27,270 nt of DNA. Source: a virus. Shown here piece after piece: positions 5,292-12,269 of the stretch. Numbering within the stretch: position 1 is the stretch's first letter; each line of letters starts with the position of its first letter. Where the stretch lies: positions 1 to 27,270 of IMG/VR virus record IMGVR_UViG_3300020195_000141; one strand, given 5' to 3'. The translations under genes and the position numbers were made by a program. The notes beneath the pieces were generated by a model, which did no database searches, was not told the origin of the DNA, and saw only the letters and a list, made by a program, of their open reading frames with translations.

Positions 5292-5868
5292 AAAAGATGG
5301 TCTTCGAGATTTCAAGTTTGCAGGTGGACTATTCATCAAATTAAACAGCGATGACAGCCCGCGTAAGTTACGGATAGTGACAACCGACCCCGTAGTATCA
5401 ATGGATAAATTCGGTAATACCCGTTTTGGGTTTATTGCCTGGGATTACAATAATGATAAGGCTGGTATTCTTAATACTACCCCAGGCGTAGCCAAGCAAG
5501 TCCAGGCTATCCACCAAGATGAAGATTTTGGGGCAAACATTAAAAATACTGATATTAAAATTACTACCACTGGGACGGGGATTGAAAGCCGACATACAGT
5601 TACGGCATTACCAACATCCGAGACGCTAACCAACGAAATGATTGGCAAACTCCGTGAGATTGATTTAGATGCAAAGATTGAAGAAGGTCAACGTATGACC
5701 TATTACAAGCCACAAGATGAAATAGATCAGACCAGTGGATATGATAAGGCCAAGGCAGTTGCAGCTGATATAAAATCTGGTGCTAATAAAGCCTTTCCTG
5801 ATGCTGTTGAGGTTAGTGATGAGGAGGTGGAAGAAAAGATTAACCTTGACGACATACCTTTTAATTAG
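5284..5868 (+). CDS. Single-stranded DNA-binding protein
   Basis: 194 residues from the ATG at 5284, chosen because AAGGAGG (5271-5277) lies six bases before it. A second ATG at 5281 is also possible but close. The C-terminal tail is strongly acidic and ends INLDDIPFN. A DDIPF-type acidic end is the hallmark of SSB proteins, which use it to recruit replication and repair enzymes. The N-terminal body is mixed strand with basic and aromatic residues fitting an OB fold, though I cannot align it to a named SSB family. It lies just after the RecB-like nuclease, fitting a replication/recombination block. Confidence 0.7.
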   Translation: MSEKDGLRDFKFAGGLFIKLNSDDSPRKLRIVTTDPVVSMDKFGNTRFGFIAWDYNNDKAGILNTTPGVAKQVQAIHQDEDFGANIKNTDIKITTTGTGIESRHTVTALPTSETLTNEMIGKLREIDLDAKIEEGQRMTYYKPQDEIDQTSGYDKAKAVAADIKSGANKAFPDAVEVSDEEVEEKINLDDIPFN

Positions 5869-5872
5869 GAGC

Positions 5873-5901
5873 TTGACAACTCCTTAAACTGTCCTTAGAA
5901 T
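5873..5901 (+). promoter_or_regulatory. Promoter for leaderless HNH endonuclease
   Basis: TTGACA (5873-5878), 17-base spacer, TAGAAT (5896-5901). The ATG at 5909 lies seven bases after the -10, at the expected transcription start. Confidence 0.65.
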
Positions 5902-5908
5902 GGAACAT

Positions 5909-6388
5909 ATGAATAAAATATGTTTCAAATGTGGAAAAGAAAAACCCCTAACAGCCTTTTACGAACACCCCCGGATGCCAGATGGTCATGTAAATAAGTG
6001 TAAAGAATGTAACAAGTTAGATGTCAGACAAAATTACAATATCAGGAAAGACCAGTACCATGAATATGACAAGACTAGACAACGCACAAGCCGAAAACGG
6101 ATGTTTAATCATCGCTACAGCCAAATCAGGCAGAGGGTTGAAGGTCGTGCAATTCGTAAATACAAAATCGAAGGCACAAAAATGCTAACTTATGCCGACT
6201 ACTGCATCTGGCTCAAAAATAACATGGATAATTTTGAGCAAACTTACAAACAATGGGAAACTAGCGGATTTACCCGAAAGCTAACGCCATCAATAGACCG
6301 TATTGACAATGCCATTGGCTATGTAGCTAACAATATGCGCTGGACGACAGTACAAGACAATTCAATTAAGTACACGGGAAAGCTTTGA
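5909..6388 (+). CDS. HNH homing endonuclease with N-terminal zinc ribbon (leaderless)
   Basis: 159 residues. The N-terminus has CFKCGKEKP and, about 20 residues later, NKCKECNK, a four-Cys zinc ribbon. The C-terminal part (SIDRIDNAIGYVANNMRWTT) is the HNH-type end found in phage homing endonucleases. The middle is basic. The start at 5909 is preferred to the upstream ATG at 5900, which lies inside the -10 box. There is no ribosome binding site, and the promoter puts the RNA start at the ATG. The stop overlaps the next gene (TGATG). Its own promoter supports a free-standing mobile gene. Confidence 0.75.
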   Translation: MNKICFKCGKEKPLTAFYEHPRMPDGHVNKCKECNKLDVRQNYNIRKDQYHEYDKTRQRTSRKRMFNHRYSQIRQRVEGRAIRKYKIEGTKMLTYADYCIWLKNNMDNFEQTYKQWETSGFTRKLTPSIDRIDNAIGYVANNMRWTTVQDNSIKYTGKL

Positions 6389-6777
6389 TGTCGTGGTATA
6401 AGATTAAAAGAGACCCTGCTGATGATGCCTTCTCTGAATGGATAAGGCGCAGGGATAAGGTTTGTCAGAAGTGTGGTAAGCCTGGCTACGGGGACAAAGG
6501 TATCACTGGCCTGGATGCCTCACACTGGCAAAGTCGAGGCAAAGAGGGTACGAGATTTGAACCGTTGAACGTAGATGCACTATGCCGCCCAGACCATAAA
6601 TGGTTTGGTGAACATAAAACCGAACACGATGCGTGGCAAGTAGAAAGAAAAGGTAAAGAGATTACTGATAAACTGATCCTACAGGCTCATACATATTGTG
6701 AGAAAAATAGAGAAGCCGAAAAGTTATACTGGAGGCTGCAATTAACGAAAGGAACTTATGATAAAACCAGCATATAA
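6388..6777 (+). CDS. HNH / NinG-like recombination endonuclease
   Basis: 129 residues. CQKCGKPG forms a first Cys pair and LDASHWQSRGKEGTRFEPLN a central His motif. LCRPDHKWFGEHK completes the Cys/His metal site. This arrangement matches phage HNH recombination nucleases such as the NinG family, which cut recombination intermediates. Unlike the homing enzymes nearby it lacks an extra DNA-recognition domain. A long basic C-terminal helix follows. The ATG at 6388 overlaps the preceding stop, with GGGAAAG upstream. It overlaps the GroES gene by 20 bases. NinG versus another HNH subfamily is not settled by eye. Confidence 0.65.
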   Translation: MSWYKIKRDPADDAFSEWIRRRDKVCQKCGKPGYGDKGITGLDASHWQSRGKEGTRFEPLNVDALCRPDHKWFGEHKTEHDAWQVERKGKEITDKLILQAHTYCEKNREAEKLYWRLQLTKGTYDKTSI

Positions 6778-7057
6778 TTATCTGTTAGTTAAGAAGTTAG
6801 AGCGTGATACTGGGCTTAGTCTTGCCGCGGATATTGAGGATACTCATCAACGGTTTGAGATAATTGAAACGCCAATACCATTAATGGACAAACATCAAGG
6901 TTATCTTGAATATGGTGTGCTGGTAGACACTCACTATGACATCGGGCAGATTATCTATGTTGAAAAACACTCCGAGGCCAATACGCCTATAGAATTAGAA
7001 CAGCAAGGCTTGTCGTTAGTTTTAATAAGCCGTGTAATAGCTTGGGAGGAGAAATGA
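6758..7057 (+). CDS. groES: GroES-like co-chaperonin
   Basis: 99 residues. The N-terminus (IKPAYNYLLVKKLERDTGLS) matches the first strands of GroES, and DIGQIIYVEK followed by SLVLISRVIAW matches its C-terminal strands. The middle part, which in GroES holds the mobile loop, is divergent. The gene has AAGGA before the ATG and overlaps the GroEL start as ATGA. GroES would cap the GroEL ring. The identification rests on both the end motifs and the position directly before GroEL. Confidence 0.75.
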   Translation: MIKPAYNYLLVKKLERDTGLSLAADIEDTHQRFEIIETPIPLMDKHQGYLEYGVLVDTHYDIGQIIYVEKHSEANTPIELEQQGLSLVLISRVIAWEEK

Positions 7058-8691
7058 GCAGGGGAGATAGTAAAATAGTAACAACAGGCGATGAAGTCCG
7101 AATAAAGGCCTTAGCAGGCGCTAAGATAGCCTATGAAGCCGTAGCCTGCGCTTATGGCCCGTTAAGTGGTAATGTAGCCTTACAGAAGTCCTACGGCTCT
7201 AAAGTCATAACGCATGATGGCGTATCTATCATAAGAGAAATTAACCTAGCCGATGAACTCATGGACACTGGCGTTGACCTACTACACGAAGCCAGTAAAA
7301 AGAGTAATGATGTATCCGGTGACGGGACATCCGCGACAGTTTTACTTGGCTATCACATCATGCGTCTAGCTAACCAGCGCATCGCCGCCGGTTATAACCC
7401 TATGGGCCTCCGCAAAGGAATAGACAAAGCCTCAATATGGATAAAAAGCGAACTAGATAAACTAGCCACGCCTGTGCCGGATAATAAACTACACGAAGTA
7501 GCCACCATATCCGCTACCGACCCCGAAGTAGGGAAACTCGTAGCTGATACAGTTATAAAAGTTGGTGGTATAGGCATCACAGTAGAAGAATACGACGGCC
7601 TTGGCGTGATACAAGACGTTGTAGAGGGGTTGTATTTTGAAAAGGGCTGGGTAATGCCCCACTTCGTGACCGACAGGGAAACCGAAGAAGCTATCCACGA
7701 CAACGTAAGTATCTTGATCACCGAGAAAAGAATAAACTCCGTCCAAGATATTGCTCCGATGTTAGAAATGGTATTCAAAGACACCGAACATAAAACAGTT
7801 TTAATCATTGGCAATATAGGCGCTAAAGCGTTAGAAGTTTGTGCTTTAACCAATCAAGCTGGCAAAGTAAAGGTATGTGTAGTAGACCCTCCGGTTTATG
7901 GCGACCAAGTTTTAGGCTTTTTAGAAGACGTAGCCTGCATGACTGGTGGTAAGATAGTACCTAATAACCTACCGGCCGATAAAGTAACCAAAGAATATCT
8001 AGGTGACGCAGAAAAAATTATTGTTACTCAAAATAGTACAACCATAATCGGGGGCAATGCTGTCACTGAAGATGTAAATTTAAGAATTACCACGCTTAAA
8101 AAACAACTCAAGTCTGATAAATATAACCAGTACCAAAAAGAACGCATGGAAATGCGCCTCGCAAAATTACAAGGTAAAATAGGCATAATCAAAGTTGGTG
8201 GCGCAACTGAAGCAACTCGTCGTGAAGCTAAATTTCGTGTAGACGATAGTGTGCATGCCACCCGATGCGCTAAAGATGAGGGTATTGTGGCTGGTGGGGC
8301 TGTTGTGTTGGCAAGGTTTAGTATATTCAAAGACTCTAAACTAGAAAATATGAATAAGGATGAACTTGAGGGTTTTAACGTAGTTTGTGAAGCCTTATCC
8401 GAACCCTTCAAACAACTAATGATCAACGCCGGACAAGACCCAGGCTACCACCTATCCCAAGTCCTACAAGCTAAACCAGGTTACGGCTTTAATGTGATGA
8501 ACATGACTGATGAACCGATAGACCTAATCAAAGCCGGAGTAATTGACCCAGTAAAAGTATTGAAGTCAGTCGTGGAAAATTCTACAGACGTTGCGGGCAT
8601 AGCTATCACACTCAATGGCTCAATAACTTTTGACCGTGCTTGGCAATTAGAACAATTAAAAATTAATCAGATGACTGGAGCAAGTGCATGA
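7054..8691 (+). CDS. groEL: GroEL-type chaperonin (phage-encoded)
   Basis: 545 residues, close to the usual 540-550. Recognisable blocks are ITHDGVSIIREI with Asp55, SGDGTSATVLL with the catalytic-type Asp90, the apical domain EGLYFEKGWVMPHFVTD, and VGGATEATRREAKFRVDDSV followed by EGIVAGGAVVLA in the second equatorial part. The Gly/Met-rich C-terminal tail of bacterial GroEL is missing. The start at 7054 overlaps the GroES stop (ATGA) with GGGAGGA upstream. It would fold phage proteins, most likely the capsid or other virion proteins, using ATP. A complete phage GroES/GroEL pair is rare compared with phages that carry only a GroES analogue. Confidence 0.95.
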   Translation: MSRGDSKIVTTGDEVRIKALAGAKIAYEAVACAYGPLSGNVALQKSYGSKVITHDGVSIIREINLADELMDTGVDLLHEASKKSNDVSGDGTSATVLLGYHIMRLANQRIAAGYNPMGLRKGIDKASIWIKSELDKLATPVPDNKLHEVATISATDPEVGKLVADTVIKVGGIGITVEEYDGLGVIQDVVEGLYFEKGWVMPHFVTDRETEEAIHDNVSILITEKRINSVQDIAPMLEMVFKDTEHKTVLIIGNIGAKALEVCALTNQAGKVKVCVVDPPVYGDQVLGFLEDVACMTGGKIVPNNLPADKVTKEYLGDAEKIIVTQNSTTIIGGNAVTEDVNLRITTLKKQLKSDKYNQYQKERMEMRLAKLQGKIGIIKVGGATEATRREAKFRVDDSVHATRCAKDEGIVAGGAVVLARFSIFKDSKLENMNKDELEGFNVVCEALSEPFKQLMINAGQDPGYHLSQVLQAKPGYGFNVMNMTDEPIDLIKAGVIDPVKVLKSVVENSTDVAGIAITLNGSITFDRAWQLEQLKINQMTGASA

Positions 8692-8891
8692 CTAAAATTA
8701 AATTAGTAAACGCAGAAGTTTTTAAGTTAGAAGCTGGTAAGAAATATATTATTGGGCTTGATACTCGTATGGTATCTAATACAGATGCCCAGCTTTTGTT
8801 TCACGAATTAAATCAAATGGGCATAAAAGACTGTGTTGTTATGGCTTTTAGGGGCGACCCCAAAAATGGCATGAAAGTTATAGAACAATGA
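8688..8891 (+). CDS. Hypothetical 67-aa alpha/beta protein
   Basis: Starts with an ATGA overlap on GroEL and ends with one on the next gene. The pattern strand-helix-strand (KYIIGLDTRMVSNTDAQLL, ELNQMGIKDCVVMAF) resembles the many small ferredoxin-like phage proteins of unknown function. No catalytic motif is seen. Confidence 0.65.
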   Translation: MTKIKLVNAEVFKLEAGKKYIIGLDTRMVSNTDAQLLFHELNQMGIKDCVVMAFRGDPKNGMKVIEQ

Positions 8892-9151
8892 CCCCTTTAT
8901 GGCTCATTGTAGGGCTTTTAACGGGCTTTTACGCTCAAAAGGTCTACACCATGCTCAAAACAGTCTTTGACGACTACAGCGAGCGCAAACAAGCCTCACA
9001 GTCCGGTGTAGTCCGACCCGAACGTCACCAAGTAACTAGAAATATACCTATTGACCTCACCACACAATCAGGCTCAATAATGCGCCCAACTCCCGACCAA
9101 CATAGATTAAACGCTATGAAAGAACGAGATATAAAATTAAAACAATTATAA
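8888..9151 (+). CDS. Membrane-anchored 87-aa protein
   Basis: The N-terminal 17 residues (LWLIVGLLTGFYAQ core) form one transmembrane helix; the remainder is polar and basic with Arg/Gln-rich segments and should lie in the cytoplasm. It is coupled to the preceding gene by ATGA. No domain is recognised. Confidence 0.6.
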   Translation: MTPLWLIVGLLTGFYAQKVYTMLKTVFDDYSERKQASQSGVVRPERHQVTRNIPIDLTTQSGSIMRPTPDQHRLNAMKERDIKLKQL

Positions 9152-9420
9152 AATGTGACTTCTGTCATAAAAAAAAACCGACCACAGCTGTCATTCTTAA
9201 TAATGTATTCGGTCAAGGTTGCAGAGAGTGTAGGGATAAATTAAACCGGCAAGCCTCGCCTCTGTCCGCTCAGTACTTGCGTGATAGGGATAGAGAAGAT
9301 CACCAAAAAGACTTAATCCAACCATGGAGTAATGGCAAGCCCTCACGTGATTTTATACTTGCCTATCCAGAGCAAGCGTTAGACTATTTCACGCCCGCCC
9401 AACTTGCCGAATTCTCTTAG
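9145..9420 (+). CDS. Zinc-ribbon protein of 91 aa with AUU or AUA start
   Basis: The frame from 9145 to the TAG at 9418 encodes KCDFCHKKK, then GCRECRDKLNR, a four-Cys zinc ribbon. It ends in RDFILAYPEQALDYFTPAQL, a well-formed soluble segment. The coding character is clear, yet no ATG, GTG or TTG lies upstream of the first Cys pair before an in-frame limit. Candidates are ATT at 9145, ATA at 9148 or ATT at 9136. The start region overlaps the stop of the membrane protein (TAA at 9149-9151), so translation may restart there. A nine-A run at about 9169 could hide a sequencing error, but it lies downstream and would not create a start. Function unknown. Confidence 0.6.
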   Translation: MIKCDFCHKKKPTTAVILNNVFGQGCRECRDKLNRQASPLSAQYLRDRDREDHQKDLIQPWSNGKPSRDFILAYPEQALDYFTPAQLAEFS

Positions 9421-9443
9421 TTTATTTCAAGAAGTATGATAAT

Positions 9444-9626
9444 ATGGCTAAATTTAATGGCTGGACCAAAGAAACAACCATCAGTTATTGTTTATCAGGC
9501 ATAAAGAGCGTCAAAGAAATTAAAGCTAGTGGGGGAGAACCCTCTGGTGGATATGATAAGCGCATGGCATTTTATGTAAAAAGATTAAAAGATTGTGGTA
9601 TAAAAATAAAAAAAGAGGGCTATTAA
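9444..9626 (+). CDS. Hypothetical 60-aa basic protein
   Basis: A small basic protein (MAKFNGWTKETTISYCLSG start; paired Lys/Arg in the C-terminal half) with no recognised domain. There is only a weak purine stretch before the ATG. TATGAT lies three bases upstream of the ATG, too near for a leaderless start. It is the last gene before a two-way terminator. Confidence 0.5.
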   Translation: MAKFNGWTKETTISYCLSGIKSVKEIKASGGEPSGGYDKRMAFYVKRLKDCGIKIKKEGY

Positions 9627-9632
9627 CCCTCT
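9602..9632 (-). terminator. Intrinsic terminator shared by converging operons
   Basis: AGAGGG (9614-9619) pairs with CCCTCT (9627-9632) across a seven-base loop. On the minus strand it is followed by a long T tract (9613 down to 9602), an excellent terminator for the minus operon. On the plus strand the tract is only TTCT, so it is weaker there. The stem contains the stop codon of the plus gene. Confidence 0.75.
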
Positions 9633-9655
9633 TCTAAACACCGACCAAACCCAAC

Positions 9656-9835
9656 CTAATGCCCAACAATCCCCATGTACTTATGTACTATGGTCAACCC
9701 TCTACTCCCCCCAACATTGATCAACCACCTTTTTTTATCGAATTCTCTAACTATTTTATATGTTCCAGGCTCAATCCAGTCGCGCTCCTTGCCTTTTGTA
9801 CCTCTGACTATGATGCGTTTGATTGTTATATTCAT
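9656..9835 (-). CDS. Hypothetical 59-aa beta-rich protein
   Basis: Starts at the ATG at 9835, with AAGGAG three bases upstream, rather than at earlier in-frame ATGs. The sequence (ITIKRIIVRGTKGKERDW, GTYKIVREFDKKRWLI) suggests a small SH3-like barrel. It is the last gene of the minus operon, just before its terminator, and overlaps a Cys-rich frame upstream as ATGA. Confidence 0.6.
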   Translation of the reverse strand: MNITIKRIIVRGTKGKERDWIEPGTYKIVREFDKKRWLINVGGSRGLTIVHKYMGIVGH

Positions 9836-9906
9836 AAACTCCTTCCTATTATTGATTGTACCAAATGCGCATAACAATTATTGCATACACAGTGTTTGTG
9901 GTTTAT
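9832..9906 (-). CDS. Cys-rich continuation after an in-frame TAG (AUA start or stop readthrough)
   Basis: Directly after the TAG that ends the 29-aa peptide, the same frame continues for 24 codons with HKHCVCNNCYAHL, a probable metal site. It ends as ATGA over the start of the next gene, at the correct spacing. No ATG, GTG or TTG is available. It could be made by readthrough of TAG or by restarting at the ATA at 9906. TAG ends many other genes here, so general recoding is unlikely. Confidence 0.35.
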   Translation of the reverse strand: MNHKHCVCNNCYAHLVQSIIGRSL

Positions 9907-9996
9907 CTACAATGTTGAATATTCGTCAATGTCACTGCAAATGCAGTCATCGTTGTACGGATATTCGGATGCTGTACATTCGTCGTAGTGTCCCAT
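9907..9996 (-). CDS. 29-aa acidic Cys-containing microprotein
   Basis: An ATG-started frame with AAAGGATAACA upstream, the same leader as the C2H2 gene at 2439. It is acidic with three Cys (GHYDECTAS, DDCICSDID). Together with the frame after its TAG stop it would form a six-Cys protein of about 54 residues. Function unknown. Confidence 0.5.
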   Translation of the reverse strand: MGHYDECTASEYPYNDDCICSDIDEYSTL

Positions 9997-10000
9997 ATTG

Positions 10001-10055
10001 TTATCCTTTCTTTAGTTTGGGACAGGACTTCAGCTCGCCCGAAGCTACCCTGTCC
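10001..10055 (-). promoter_or_regulatory. Hairpin plus conserved leader, second copy
   Basis: GGACAGG/CCTGTCC (10020-10026 with 10049-10055) with inner CTTC/GAAG pairing, then an 18-base leader (10001-10018) identical to the one at 2441-2458. It carries the ribosome binding site of the 29-aa gene. Confidence 0.55.
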
Positions 10056-10058
10056 ATA

Positions 10059-10313
10059 TTAAGTTAGCAAGTATTTTTGTGCTTCGGTCTTTTTAGACTT
10101 ACCAGGCACTTTGACCTGTTCACGGTTTTTGTACATGTTATGAGCGATGAAGCCCATCATATACAGCGTACCTACGGCACTAAAATATCCACTTTGCTGG
10201 AATATCCACGTAAACATGGCTTCCAATCCAATCCAGATATACTGACCGCTCAACGGGTTAGTCACAATCAGTACAACGACTGCTATAACCGCACCTTTGT
10301 TTAGATTAGTCAT
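10059..10313 (-). CDS. Small two-helix membrane protein
   Basis: 84 residues with two hydrophobic segments, about residues 8-20 (AVIAVVVLIVTN) and 26-60 (YIWIGLEAMFTWIF, then GTLYMMGFIAH), and a basic C-terminal tail. Size and topology are compatible with a holin, but no lysin lies next to it and no family is recognised, so only the membrane location is claimed. AAGGAAC precedes the ATG. Confidence 0.6.
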   Translation of the reverse strand: MTNLNKGAVIAVVVLIVTNPLSGQYIWIGLEAMFTWIFQQSGYFSAVGTLYMMGFIAHNMYKNREQVKVPGKSKKTEAQKYLLT

Positions 10314-10351
10314 ATTGTTCCTTCCTATTAGTTATTATTACTTGGGGGCTG

Positions 10352-10819
10352 CTAAATCCTCTGCCCACCCGTTGGGCAATATGATGTACCGTGCTCGCGG
10401 TCAATGCTAGCCAGCCATTCTTCTACGGTGTCATTGACTCGCCGAAGTACGGCTGAATTAGTCTGTACTGCGTCTGGGTCTCCGTCTTCTTCCCCGTCTA
10501 TCCCGTCTATGTCCGCCAGTTCCAAGACATCGCAGAAGTAGATATCCAGCCCATCTATACCTGTAGCTTTGGCGGTATCCATGATGAGTCCATCGCCATC
10601 AGTTGATGAGCAGTACAGATATGAGCTAATTTTGCCATTGTCGCTGTGTTCGGGGTTGGCTAATGCATTCCCGCCCATGTGCAATTCGTGTCGCATCGAG
10701 CATATATCGCCAATCATATCATGCTGTTCTTCTGAGAGGGTTTTTATTCTCTTGTTCTCGGCTGCGAGATTACGGATGTAGCCATTCCGTGCGGTGGTTA
10801 ATTCTTGCCAGTTATTCAT
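10352..10819 (-). CDS. Hypothetical 155-aa acidic protein
   Basis: The first 45 residues form a probable coiled coil (LTTARNGYIRNLAAENKRIK). The rest is acidic (LADIDGIDGEEDGDPDA) and contains a few Cys and a GDGLIMDTAKATGIDGLDIY segment. I recognise no family. A GGAGG site lies nine bases before the ATG, overlapping the end of the upstream 34-aa gene. Confidence 0.6.
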   Translation of the reverse strand: MNNWQELTTARNGYIRNLAAENKRIKTLSEEQHDMIGDICSMRHELHMGGNALANPEHSDNGKISSYLYCSSTDGDGLIMDTAKATGIDGLDIYFCDVLELADIDGIDGEEDGDPDAVQTNSAVLRRVNDTVEEWLASIDREHGTSYCPTGGQRI

Positions 10820-10825
10820 AGTTGG

Positions 10826-10930
10826 CTACACCTCCTCAACGTATTCAATCACTATACGGCAGAGTGTTTCAATTTCTTCATCGTTCAGTGCGTGGTCTTT
10901 TAGGTACCTAATAAGTTCATCTGGTGTCAT
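10826..10930 (-). CDS. 34-aa helical microprotein
   Basis: An acidic two-helix peptide (TPDELIRYLKDHALNDEEI, then LCRIVIEYVEEV) starting at the ATG at 10930, with AGAAAGG nine bases upstream. It is the first gene of the minus operon driven by the promoter at 11126-11153. Its end supplies the ribosome binding site of the next gene. Helical register and charge make it look like a protein-binding or dimerising peptide. Confidence 0.55.
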   Translation of the reverse strand: MTPDELIRYLKDHALNDEEIETLCRIVIEYVEEV

Positions 10931-11119
10931 AGTTGGTTGCCTTTCTATAAGTTTATTGATTATCTACGATACAGGAATCTACATCTGATTGAATTGTTAA
11001 GTCCCACCGTAGGCACAAGCTAATCGCTTAGTGTTATGCAAGAGTATTGCCCACTTGCTTTCACTTGCGCCCTGGTAAGTGTCTCAAGCTGCCGGAGGCT
11101 CTAACGCTCTCGGTCTTAC
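10931..11119 (-). promoter_or_regulatory. Long 5' leader of the second minus operon
   Basis: About 190 bases between the predicted RNA start and the first gene, without coding potential. Several short hairpins are visible on the minus strand, such as CACTT/AAGTG around 11062-11081, GCAA/TTGC around 11036-11048 and AAGC/GCTT around 11017-11030. No known riboswitch is recognised. From 11154 to 11258 I see only AT-rich promoter-like sequence. Confidence 0.4.
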
Positions 11120-11125
11120 TCCCTT

Positions 11126-11153
11126 ATAATACTCTTATTGTATAGGGTGTCAA
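11126..11153 (-). promoter_or_regulatory. Promoter of the second minus operon
   Basis: TTGACA (11153-11148), 16-base spacer, TATTAT (11131-11126). RNA would start near 11119. Confidence 0.65.
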
Positions 11154-11258
11154 TAGATTACATACATAATGAGTATAATAGTAGTGCTGTACCTCTGTTA
11201 GATGTAGTATATATTACATTGTGTTATACTATAAACATCAATAAAGGGAGCAAATCAC

Positions 11259-11489
11259 ATGGCAAAAGCAAAAACTCATAAGCTAAAAGACACCCAAGCA
11301 AGTCTATTGCACTTCGTTCGCAATCATCAACAAGCGATATTCTCCGGGATACTTTCAACTATAGCTATGGACCTAGGTTATACGGTGACAGATAAAACAC
11401 AGTTCACACTTAAAGACGATCTAACAGAGCTAACTATGAGCGAACTAGAGTTAGCGGTTGATACCCCGGCTGTGGTTGCCCCAAAATAA
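11259..11489 (+). CDS. Hypothetical 76-aa protein at head of packaging operon
   Basis: Starts with a basic MAKAKTHKLKD, then SLLHFVRNHQQAIFSGIL and a VTDKTQFTLKDDLTEL segment. The protein looks like a small helical plus strand fold and lies directly before the small terminase gene. AAAGGGAG lies upstream. No function is assigned. Confidence 0.65.
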   Translation: MAKAKTHKLKDTQASLLHFVRNHQQAIFSGILSTIAMDLGYTVTDKTQFTLKDDLTELTMSELELAVDTPAVVAPK

Positions 11490-11494
11490 GGTAT

Positions 11495-12058
11495 ATGAAC
11501 TCAACTAATTATAAGAATGGCGTGTCGCAAAATAACGCTATAACAGGGGTCAACGTGGTTAAAAACAAATCGCGCGTCATTAAAAAAGAAAAGAAAATCA
11601 TAGTAACAGGTAAACAAAGAGCAACTGCCATAGCCTTAGTCGAGAATGTCCGAACGAATAAACCTTTAGGGCAAGTATTGAAATCGGTAGGTTATAAGAA
11701 ATCAATATCTGAACACCCAAGCAGAGTAATAGAGAGTCAGGGCGTGAAACAAGCATTAAGAGAGATTGGAGTTAATGAGTTTAAGCTAGCTGAAGTGTTT
11801 CATAGTGGGTTAGAAGCTAACAGGGTTGATATTATCAATGGTAAATCTGAACCAAGTGATCTCCCTGACGTAGCGTTTAGGGTCAAAACAGCCGAGATAG
11901 TTGCCAAACTTATGGGCTATTCAACAGATGCCAAACCCTCCGGGAACAACTACACAACCTTCGTCCAGGTCAATCAACTGGACCCGAACAAGCCTGCTGT
12001 ATCATCCGTGGTAGATAATACGCTTGACCTACTTATGTCCCAAACTAAAGAGGATTAG
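11495..12058 (+). CDS. terS: Terminase small subunit (TerS-like)
   Basis: 187 residues. A basic N-terminal tail is followed by a helix-turn-helix-like region (RATAIALVENVRTNKPLGQV, VGYKKSISEHPSRVIES) and a helical oligomerisation part (LAEVFHSGLEANR, then DVAFRVKTAEIVAKLMGYS). This order matches TerS proteins that recognise phage DNA and hand it to TerL. The C-terminal tail is flexible. The call rests on pattern and on its position upstream of TerL. AAGG lies just before the ATG. Confidence 0.65.
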   Translation: MNSTNYKNGVSQNNAITGVNVVKNKSRVIKKEKKIIVTGKQRATAIALVENVRTNKPLGQVLKSVGYKKSISEHPSRVIESQGVKQALREIGVNEFKLAEVFHSGLEANRVDIINGKSEPSDLPDVAFRVKTAEIVAKLMGYSTDAKPSGNNYTTFVQVNQLDPNKPAVSSVVDNTLDLLMSQTKED

Positions 12059-12123
12059 CACACCACATATAGCGTACCCGATTACGCATAGGCCGAATAA
12101 GGGCTTCTGACCCCTGACACGTC

Positions 12124-12141
12124 GCACAATCTACATTGTGC
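12124..12141 (+). promoter_or_regulatory. Inverted repeat, probable operator
   Basis: GCACAAT/ATTGTGC with a four-base centre, ending 19 bases before the -10 of the promoter at 12158-12166. It therefore lies over the -35 zone, a usual repressor site. Confidence 0.5.
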
Positions 12142-12152
12142 ACCAATAGTGG

Positions 12153-12185
12153 TAACATGGTATAGTATGTATGTATAACAGAGGT
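12153..12185 (+). repeat. Duplicated promoter region, copy 1 (extended -10)
   Basis: TAACATGGTATAGTATGTAT followed by a TATAACAG element. It contains TGG-TATAGT, an extended -10 (12158-12166). The same 20 bases plus the TATAACAG element recur at 12238-12269, 85 bases downstream. Confidence 0.6.
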
Positions 12186-12237
12186 CATCATACATATACA
12201 TAGCATGGGCTGGATAGATGTGTTCGATTGATTGAGT

Positions 12238-12269
12238 TAACATGGTATAGTATGTATTATAACAGGGGT
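12238..12269 (+). repeat. Duplicated promoter region, copy 2 (extended -10)
   Basis: Identical 20-base core (12238-12257) with TGG-TATAGT at 12243-12251 and TTCGAT 17 bases before it. It is followed by a GGGGTATACCCC palindrome near 12265-12276 and a C-rich run. The stretch 12059-12439 holds no gene. Both copies would drive the zinc-finger/terminase operon. Confidence 0.6.

Noticed and set aside
9907-9909. General recoding of TAG as sense
   Set aside because: TAG ends many well-supported genes here (for example 5868, 12058, 22636), so a phage-wide code change is not supported.
9675-10304. Plus-strand open frames opposite the second minus operon
   Set aside because: They lack ribosome binding sites and mirror well-supported minus genes.
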